From: Cellulomonas sp. KH9
GTDB taxonomy: Bacteria; Actinomycetota; Actinomycetes; Actinomycetales; Cellulomonadaceae
Length of the DNA: 64,000 bases
Direction of reading: 5' to 3'
NCBI RefSeq assembly: GCF_900114185.1
Contig: NZ_FOSE01000001.1
Span: 583,749 to 647,748, forward strand
The position numbers and the translations under genes were made by a program. This document shows, one piece after another, positions 35,301 to 42,600 of this stretch (positions are counted from its first letter, which is position 1; each line of letters begins with the position of its first letter). The notes beneath the pieces were generated by a model. That model was given only the letters and a program-made list of their open reading frames with translations. It did not search any database and had not been told where the DNA came from.

Positions 35301-35737
35301 TGAGCGACCTCCAGCACCCCTCGGCGCGCATGACGGCCGCCGCCGACTTCGTCGGCCGCGGCTTCGCCTGGCCCTTCGCGGTCGACCACACCGGGTCGAT
35401 CGCCATGACCGACGGGACCGGTGACGTCGAGGACGCCATGCGTGTCGTCCTGCTCACCGCCCCCGGCGAGCGGCTCATGCGCCCCGCGTTCGGCTGCCGC
35501 ATCTGGGACCTGCTCTTCGAGCCGATCACCCCGAACCTCGTCGGGCTGGTGCGCCAGGCCGTGCGCGACGCGCTGGCCCAGTGGGAGCCGCGGGTGGACG
35601 TCGAGGACGTGCGCCCCGTGCAGGACCCCGGCGAGACCGGCCTGCTCCACATCCAGATCGACTACCGCGTCCGGTCCACCAACGACCGCCGCAACCTGGT
35701 CTTCCCCTTCTACGTGATCCCCCGCGAGGACTCCTGA
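35300..35737 (+). CDS. gpW/gp25-like baseplate wedge protein
   Basis: The 145-residue protein has the GPW_gp25 fold used for sheath initiation: GFAWPFAVDHTGSIAMTDG, the EDAMRVVLLTAPGERLMRP core, and FGCRIWDLLFEPITPNL. The Glu-Arg in PGERLMRP is the conserved EPR-like position (here GER) that contacts other wedge parts. It is joined to VgrG by TGATG and followed one base after its stop by the gpJ-like gene. Confidence 0.95.
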   Translation: MSDLQHPSARMTAAADFVGRGFAWPFAVDHTGSIAMTDGTGDVEDAMRVVLLTAPGERLMRPAFGCRIWDLLFEPITPNLVGLVRQAVRDALAQWEPRVDVEDVRPVQDPGETGLLHIQIDYRVRSTNDRRNLVFPFYVIPREDS

Positions 35738-35738
35738 C

Positions 35739-37694
35739 ATGCCGCCGCTCGACCCGCCGAACCTCGACGACCGCCGGTTCCAGGACATCGTCGACGAGAC
35801 CAAGCGCCTCATCCCGCGCTTCACGCCCGAGTGGACCAACCACAACCTGTCGGACCCCGGCGTCGCGCTCGTCGAGCTGTTCGCGTGGGTCGGGGAGATG
35901 GTGCTGTACCGCGTCAACCAGGTGCCGGACCGCATGTACGCGCACTTCCTGGAGCTCGTCGGCGTCGAGCCGTTCCCGCCGTCGGTGGCGCGCACGCGGC
36001 TGACGTTCCTGCTGGCCGCGCCGGCCACGGAGCCCGTGGTCGTGCCCGCGGGCACCGCGGTCTCGACCGTGACGGTGGGCGGGCAGGACCCCGTGGTGTT
36101 CGCGACGTCCGCCGAGGCCGTCGCGGTCCCGCCGGTGCTCGTCGCGGCGCGCACGGCCGGCCCCGACGGCGCCGCGTCCACCGACGCGTGGGAGGCCCTG
36201 CAGGTGCCCGGCGAGTCCGTGCGCTGCTTCCCGTCGTCACCGATCCGCGACGGCGACGCGCTGTACCTGGGCTGCGCCGGGCCGCTCGCGGACCTCGTGC
36301 TGCGCCTGGACGTCACCGCGCACGCCGAGGGCATCGGCGTGGACCCGACGCGCCCGCCCCTGGCGTGGGAGGTGTGGAGCGGCGAGGCGTGGGTGCCCAC
36401 GGTCGTGGACGAGGACACCACCGGCGGGCTCAACCGTGACGGCGCCGTGACGCTGCTGGTCGGCGACCGGCACGCGCCCCTGACGATCGGCGGGACCACC
36501 GCGTACTGGCTGCGGGCACGGCTGCTCGACCGCGCCGACGGCAGACCCGCGTACCAGGCGTCCCCGCACGTGGGCTCCGTGCAGGTGCGCACGGTCGGCG
36601 TCGGCGTGCCCGCCGAGCACGCGCAGGCGATGCCGGCCGAGGTGCTGGGACGGTCCGACGGGCGCCCGGGCCAGCGGTTCGCCGTGTCCGCCGCACCCGT
36701 CGCGACGCGGCGGCCCGACGAGCGCGTGGTCGTCGTGGACCGCACCGGTGCGACCGAGTGGGACGAGGTCCCCGACTTCTCCGCCTCCGGCCCGGACGAC
36801 CGGCACGTCGTGTGGGACTCCGCGACGGGCGAGGTGCGCTTCGGCCCCGCCGTCCGCCAGCCCGACGGCCGCACGCGCCGGCACGGCGCCGTCCCGCCGG
36901 ACGGTGCGCAGGTGCGGGTCACCGGCTACCGGACCGGCGGCGGGTCGCGCGGCAACGTCGGTGTCCGCACGCTGACGTCGCTGCGGACCGCGCTGCCGTC
37001 GGTGCGCTCGGTCACCAACCTGGTCCCGGCCACGGGCGGCGTCGACGCCGAGACGGTCGAGGAGGCCAAGGTGCGCGGGCCGCTGGCGCTGCGCGCGGGG
37101 CAGCGTGCGGTCACGGCGTCCGACTTCGAGCAGGTCGCCCGGCAGGCGTCGGTCGAGGTCGCGCGGGCCCGGTGCCTGGCCGTGCCCCCCGACGGGCCGG
37201 TGGCGCCGGTGCACGTGCTGCTCGTGCCGCAGGTGCGCACGGACCCGCGCACCCACACGATCGACGACTTCGTGCTCTCCCCGCGGCTGCTCGACACCGT
37301 CGCCACCGAGCTGGACCGGCGCCGGACCGTGGGGGTCTCGGTGGGGCTGGGGGCGCCGTACTACCACGGGGTGTCCGTCGCGGCGCTGGTCCGGGCGGTG
37401 CCCGGGCGGCCCGCGCAGGCCGTGCGCGAGCGGGTCGTCGAGGCGCTCACGCGGTTCGTGCACCCGCTGGTCGGCGGTCCGCACGGCACCGGGTGGCCGT
37501 TCGGCCAGACGCTCACCGCCACCGCCGTCGCGCAGGTCGTCGAGGGCGTCGACGGCGTCCTGGGCGTCGACGAGGTCACGCTGTTCGGGTACGACCTGCG
37601 CAACGGGCGGCGCGTCGGCGAGGGGCGCGAGTCCCTGACGATCGACGCGGACACGCTGCTGCTGTCCGCCGGGCACCGCGTGGTCGTGCGATGA
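35739..37694 (+). CDS. gpJ-like baseplate wedge protein
   Basis: The 651-residue protein is a baseplate J-like component (Pvc11/Afp11 type) that forms the large triangular wedge with the gpI-like protein. The start LDPPNLDDRRFQDIVDE, then WTNHNLSDPGVALVELFAW and the central GYRTGGGSRGNVGVRTL match the family. The C-terminus has ATAVAQVVEGVDGVLGVDEVTLF. There is no signal peptide or toxin domain. ATG 35739 is just after the gp25 stop. Confidence 0.94.
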   Translation: MPPLDPPNLDDRRFQDIVDETKRLIPRFTPEWTNHNLSDPGVALVELFAWVGEMVLYRVNQVPDRMYAHFLELVGVEPFPPSVARTRLTFLLAAPATEPVVVPAGTAVSTVTVGGQDPVVFATSAEAVAVPPVLVAARTAGPDGAASTDAWEALQVPGESVRCFPSSPIRDGDALYLGCAGPLADLVLRLDVTAHAEGIGVDPTRPPLAWEVWSGEAWVPTVVDEDTTGGLNRDGAVTLLVGDRHAPLTIGGTTAYWLRARLLDRADGRPAYQASPHVGSVQVRTVGVGVPAEHAQAMPAEVLGRSDGRPGQRFAVSAAPVATRRPDERVVVVDRTGATEWDEVPDFSASGPDDRHVVWDSATGEVRFGPAVRQPDGRTRRHGAVPPDGAQVRVTGYRTGGGSRGNVGVRTLTSLRTALPSVRSVTNLVPATGGVDAETVEEAKVRGPLALRAGQRAVTASDFEQVARQASVEVARARCLAVPPDGPVAPVHVLLVPQVRTDPRTHTIDDFVLSPRLLDTVATELDRRRTVGVSVGLGAPYYHGVSVAALVRAVPGRPAQAVRERVVEALTRFVHPLVGGPHGTGWPFGQTLTATAVAQVVEGVDGVLGVDEVTLFGYDLRNGRRVGEGRESLTIDADTLLLSAGHRVVVR

Positions 37695-37739
37695 CGGCGG
37701 TGCTGATGACGGCGGTGCCGAGGACGGCGGGGGTGCACC

Positions 37740-38276
37740 GTGGGACGCGCTGACGACTGGCTGCTCGCGCAGCTCCCCGGCGGGATGGTCGCGGAGGACT
37801 TCTTCGCGCGGTTCGTGCGGATCTTCCAGGCCGAGGCCGAGACCCTGCTGGCCCACCCGGACAACCTCCCGCACCTCGCGGACCCGCGGCTCGCGCCGCC
37901 GGAGATGGTCCGGTACCTGGCCCGCTGGATCGGCCTGCCCGGTCTGGACGCGGACCTGCCGGAGGACCTGCAGCGCGACCTGCTCGTCGCCGGCGCGGCC
38001 GCGCTGCCGTGGCGGGGGACGGCCCACGGGCTGCGCCTGCTGCTCGAGGGGTACACCGGCGGGCCGGCACGGGTCGTGGACGGCGGCGGTGTGCACCCGC
38101 TGGGCGAGGAGCCGGACGACACCGCGTGGGTGCGGCTCGAGGCCGCCACCCCGGGGCGGCTGACGCAGGACGAGCTGGTCGAGCTGGTGCGTGCCGAGGT
38201 GCCCGCGCACGTGCGGGTCGAGCTGGTGGTGGGCGGTCGCACGGTGTGGCCGCGACCCGAGGAGGGGTCCCGATGA
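37740..38276 (+). CDS. gpI-like tail/baseplate protein
   Basis: The 178-residue protein resembles phage tail protein I / Pvc12, partner of gpJ in the wedge. ADDWLLAQLPGGMVAEDFF and MVRYLARWIGLPGLDADLPE are the conserved helices, and WRGTAHGLRLLLEGYTGGPA ends the domain. GTG 37740 lies 45 bases after the gpJ stop; a short in-frame-open stretch in that gap is not convincing as a gene. Its end overlaps the next ATG (ATGA), so the tail-anchored zinc-ribbon protein is translated with it. Confidence 0.9.
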   Translation: MGRADDWLLAQLPGGMVAEDFFARFVRIFQAEAETLLAHPDNLPHLADPRLAPPEMVRYLARWIGLPGLDADLPEDLQRDLLVAGAAALPWRGTAHGLRLLLEGYTGGPARVVDGGGVHPLGEEPDDTAWVRLEAATPGRLTQDELVELVRAEVPAHVRVELVVGGRTVWPRPEEGSR

Positions 38277-38776
38277 CCGAGGTGGTCCGTGAGCCGGTGC
38301 TGCCGGCGCGCCCGGGTGCGGCGGGAGGCACCCTGACGGTGTGCCCCGAGTGCGGCACCCGCACGGCGCTGGACCTGCTGCGCCGCGACGCGTCCGGGTT
38401 CTGCCCGCAGTGCGACTTCCCGCTGTTCTGGGCCGACCGCGGCGGCGCGGGGGCGCCCCCCGGGGACACCGACCCGGGGGCCGTGCGCCGGTCGCCCGGC
38501 GTCGAGGGCGAGGTCGCGGACGTGGTCGTCGTCTGCCACGGCTGCGGGGAGCACAACGGGCACGCGCGCGGCCCGTGCGTGCGGTGCGGCGGGGACCTGA
38601 CGCCGCCCCCGGCGCCGCTGCTGCCGCCGCCCCCGGCCCCGGAGCCGGCTCCCGTGGTGGTCGAGGTGCCCGTGCCGGTGCCGTGCACGCACCCCCGCAC
38701 GTGGGTGGTCGCGCTGGTGTCCGGTCTGCTGGGTGCCGGTGCGGCGTTCGTGGCGGCGATGCTGCTGCTGGGCTGA
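38273..38776 (+). CDS. Tail-anchored double zinc-ribbon protein of the CIS operon
   Basis: The 167-residue protein has two Cys4 ribbons: CPEC (24-27) with CPQC (44-47), and CHGC (88-91) with CVRC (about 102-105). A Pro-rich linker follows, then one C-terminal membrane helix at about 145-166 (TWVVALVSGLLGAGAAFVAAM) and almost nothing after it. With no signal peptide, the ribbons should face the cytoplasm. It is the last gene of the structural operon, coupled by ATGA to the gpI-like gene. This suggests a membrane contact point for the particle. I do not recognise a family. Streptomyces CIS also depends on a membrane protein (CisA), but no homology is claimed. Confidence 0.85.
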   Translation: MTEVVREPVLPARPGAAGGTLTVCPECGTRTALDLLRRDASGFCPQCDFPLFWADRGGAGAPPGDTDPGAVRRSPGVEGEVADVVVVCHGCGEHNGHARGPCVRCGGDLTPPPAPLLPPPPAPEPAPVVVEVPVPVPCTHPRTWVVALVSGLLGAGAAFVAAMLLLG

Positions 38777-38785
38777 GCGTCGCGA

Positions 38786-38801
38786 GCCCGCCGGTCGGCG
38801 G
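38786..38801. terminator. Possible weak bidirectional terminator
   Basis: CCCGCC (38786-38791), loop GGTC, GGCGGG (38796-38801) forms a six-pair GC hairpin between the convergent stops of the CIS structural operon and methionine aminopeptidase. There is no T-run on either side, so termination efficiency is uncertain. Confidence 0.35.
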
Positions 38802-38808
38802 GACGGCC

Positions 38809-39579
38809 TCAGCGCGGGAGCGTGAGGATCTCCGCGCCGTCCTCCGTGATCGCCACGGTGTGCTCGCTGTGCGCGGTGCGGCAGCCCGTCGCGCTGCGCA
38901 GCGTCCAGCCGTCGGGGTCCGTGACGAGCCGGTCCGTGTCCGCCATGACCCACGGCTCGAGGGCGAGCAGCAGGCCGGGACGCAGCGGGTAGCCGCGGCC
39001 CGGGCGGCCGGCGTTGGGCACGTGCGGGTCCTGGTGCATGGTCGTGCCGATGCCGTGACCGCCGAACTCGGTGTTGACCGGGTACCCGGCGTCGGTGAGC
39101 ACGGTGCCGATGGCGTGCGAGACGTCACCGACGCGGGCACCGGGCCGTGCGGCGGCGACGGCGGCGGCCAGCGCGCGCTCGGTCGTCTCGACGAGCGCGA
39201 CGTCGGCGGGGTCGCGCGGCGTGCCCACGACGAAGCTGATCGCGGAGTCCGCGGCGATCCCCCGCAGCGACACCGCCAGGTCGAGCGTCAGCAGGTCCCC
39301 GTCGCGCAGCGCGTAGTCGTGCGGCAGGCCGTGCAGGACCGCGTCGTTCACGGCCGTGCAGATGTAGTGGCCGAACGGGCCGCGACCGAACGACGGCGCG
39401 TAGTCGACGTAGCAGGACTGCGCGCCGGCGTCGACGATCATCTGCTGCGCCCACCGGTCGATCTCCAGCAGGTTGGTGCCGACCGTGGCGCGGCGGCGCA
39501 GCGTCTGCAGGATCTCGGCGACCAGGGCTCCCGTGTCCCGGGCACGGGACACCTCGGAGGGGCTGAGGATCTCGATCAC
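38809..39579 (-). CDS. map: Type I methionine aminopeptidase
   Basis: The 256-residue cytoplasmic metalloenzyme removes N-terminal Met from new proteins. All five metal ligands are visible: Asp in LTLDLAVS, Asp in AADSAIS, His in GHGIGTTMHQDP, Glu in LLALEPWVM and Glu in AHSEHTVAI. It lacks the N-terminal zinc-finger extension of some actinobacterial copies. The gene sits between the two halves of the CIS locus in the minus orientation, 74 bases after the last large membrane-protein gene. It may simply be a resident second copy, or it may process short CIS proteins. Confidence 0.95.
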   Translation of the reverse strand: MIEILSPSEVSRARDTGALVAEILQTLRRRATVGTNLLEIDRWAQQMIVDAGAQSCYVDYAPSFGRGPFGHYICTAVNDAVLHGLPHDYALRDGDLLTLDLAVSLRGIAADSAISFVVGTPRDPADVALVETTERALAAAVAAARPGARVGDVSHAIGTVLTDAGYPVNTEFGGHGIGTTMHQDPHVPNAGRPGRGYPLRPGLLLALEPWVMADTDRLVTDPDGWTLRSATGCRTAHSEHTVAITEDGAEILTLPR

Positions 39580-39653
39580 GTGTCAGTCCTTCTCGGCCGT
39601 GCGGTGCGACGCGTGGTGCCACGCGTGCGCCCCATCCTCTCCCACCGTGCGGC

Positions 39654-42600
39654 TCACCCGTCGACCGGGGCGGCGCCGTCCTGACCGCCGCCCTGGTCAC
39701 CACCCGAGCCGCCGCCGCCCGGCCCCGGCACGACCGTCACGGGCTGCACCTGCACGCCGACGGTCGTGCTCGACGGCGCCCACGTCGTCGTCGACGAGGG
39801 CAGGTAGCGGACCGCCAGCGTGCTGCTCCCCGGCGACCAGCCGGTCGTCGGCACCCGGACGGTGGCGGTCCCGCCGGCGAGCGGGACGGCGGCACCCCAC
39901 ACGCTCGGGGACCCGACGCCGACCTGCACCTGCCCGGCCGGTGTGCCGGAGGCGGTGGTCACGGTGACCGTCACGGTCAGGTCGGTGCCGACCTCGACCG
40001 GTCCGGCCGACCGTGCGGAGACCGAGGTCACCGCGGGCACGGGCGTCGTCGTCGCGGTGACCAGCAGCTGCGTCGCACCGGCGGGCACCGTCGCCTGCGA
40101 CAGCGCGACCCGCCACCCGGGGCTCGTCGTCGCGGTGAGCGCAGCGGCCGGTCCGGCGGTGGACCCGGGCAGGTACAGCACGGAGTCGCTCGCACCGTCG
40201 AGCAGCCGCACGTCCACCGGCGTGCCGCCGGTCGGTGCGACCGTGACGTCCACCGCGGGCGCCCCGCCCGTGGCGCGCAGCCGCAGCTCGACCTCGCGCA
40301 GCTGCAGCGGCACGGTGGTCGGACCGGACACCTGGACCGTCTGCTGCACCGTCGCCAGGTGCCCGGCGGGGCCGGCGGCGCGCACCGTCCACGTGCCGGG
40401 CGGCACCTGCGGGAACGTCGTCACGTGCCGCGTGCCGGACCGCGCGACCGGCTGCGGCCCGAGCACGGTCCCGGTGGCCGACGTCAGCGTCACGAGACCA
40501 CCGGTCAGGTCCGCCCCGATGCTCGACGTGAGCTGCACCGTCACCGCGTGCCGGGTCAGCGGGAACGTCACGTCCAGCACGGTGCCCTGCCCGGGCACGA
40601 CCTGCACACCGCGCGTGAGGGTGGTCCCGGACGCGGTGAACGTCAGCGCGTACGTGCCGCCGCCCAGCCCGCTGAGCAGGTAGCGCCCGTCGGTGTCCGT
40701 GGTGACCGAGACCCCGTCGGTGCTGCCCTGCGGCGTCGCCGTCACCGTGACGCCCGGCAGCGCGTCGGTCGAGCCGTCGGCGGCCTCCTGCGTCACCTGG
40801 CCCTGCACCGCACCCGTGGGGGTCGCCAGCGGCACCTCGACGCGCCCCGGCTGGCCGGGGCCGACGGTCACGCGCGTGCTGACGGTCGTGTACTCGCTGG
40901 TCGAGGGCACGACCCACAGGGTGTACGTGAGCGGCAGCAGACCGCTGAACACGAACTCGTCGCCGTCCACCGTGGGCGGTGCGATCGTCACGGCGTGGTC
41001 GGAGTACGCCAGGCGCACGCTCAGCCCCGACGTCACGGCGGCGCCCGCGGCGTCGGTGACGCGCACGGTGAGGGTCGAGCCGAGCGGGTCGAGCTCCAGG
41101 TGCGAGGTCGTCGTGCCCGGTGCGACGACGGCCCGGACCGTGGCAGCGGTGTGGGCGTCCGCCGAGGCGGTGACGTCCCAGTCGCCGTCCCACAGGCCCT
41201 CGCGGTCCAGGTCGCCCACCAGCGTGAACGCGCCCGACCCGTCGGACCGCGCGCCGAACGTGACGTCGCCGGACCCGGTGCCGTCGGCGGGGCCCACGGC
41301 GCGCACCTCGGCCCCCGGCAGCGCGACCGTCCAGCCGGCACCCAGGCGGGTGGACACCGTGCCGTGGATGCGGCCCAGGCCCGCGAGCGGCACGGACGGC
41401 GTCGCGACCGACCCCGCACCGACCTCGACGCCCACGGGTGCGGGCGTGCGGAACCCGGCGGCGACGACCTGCAGGTCGTACGCGCCCACGGGCAGGGCGC
41501 CCAGGTCGACCACGGGCGTGCCCGTGACGTCCCGCTGCGCGACCACGGCCCCGCCGGCGGACAGGGTGACGCGGGCGGCGGCCAGCGGCGCGGCCCCGTC
41601 GGGCGCCAGGGTGACCCGCACGCCGCCGTCGCGCAGCAGCACGGTCTGCGAGTGCGTCGTGTCCGCCGTGTCCGCCGTGCGGTAGGGCACGTCGACGACG
41701 ACCTCGGTGGTCGCGGTGGGCGTGCTCCACCCCGGGGCGCGCAGCGCGAAGCGGTACGTGCCGGGGCGGATGCGGTTCTCGACGCCGATCGCGGTGTCGA
41801 CGAACGTCAGGGCCACGCGCGTCGCGGGCCGCGCGTCGGGCGCCTCCCCGTGGGTCGTGGCCGTGCCGGTGGCCGCCGGCGTGAGGCGCACGGTGCCCGT
41901 GCCGGGCGGCGCGGACACCACCTCGAGCGCCAGGTCCGGCACGGCGGCGACGGCGGGGACCAGCAGGGCCGACGCGTCGAGCAGCTGGTACGACGGGGTC
42001 AGGACCACCCGGTCCACCGCGCCCAGCTCGACCGCGCCGAGGCGCTGGGCGTCGAACCCGTCGGCCTGGACCGCGATGTCGACCTGCCCGGACACCAGCG
42101 CCAGCACCGGCAGGCCGGCGCAGGCGGCGGTCGCGGCCGTGCAGACGAGCACCTCGCCCGACGCGTCGGCGGTGAAGGTCTGGCTGCGGCGCACCTGCGT
42201 GGTCCCGGAGTACCCCACGACGCCCGTGACGGTGACGCGGGCACCGGGCAGCGCCTGGTAGGCGTCGTCCGCGGACTGGACGACGACCTGCACGACCTGG
42301 TCCCCGACGGGTGACGCGAGCACGACGGTCGCGTCGAGCTGCTGGTTCAGGGAGATGTCGCGCTCGACGACGACCTCGACGCCCGGGTCGTCGGGCGCCG
42401 ACGTGACGATCCGGTAGGTGCCGGGGGTGAGCCCGCGCAGCTCGGCGATGCCGTGCGTGTCGCTGACGGCCGTCCGCACCGTCGGGCCGCCCACCTGCTC
42501 GGCCCGCACGGAGGCGTCGCGGGCCACGTCGATCGCGCCGGTCGCGTCGGCGCGCAGCGTCGTGACCCGGATGATGCCGAGGCGCTCGATGGTCGCGTCG

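Noticed and set aside
37691..37753. A 20-residue open frame between the gpJ-like and gpI-like genes
   Set aside because: It is too short, repeats MTAV-like residues, has no clear ribosome site of its own and overlaps the gpI-like start.
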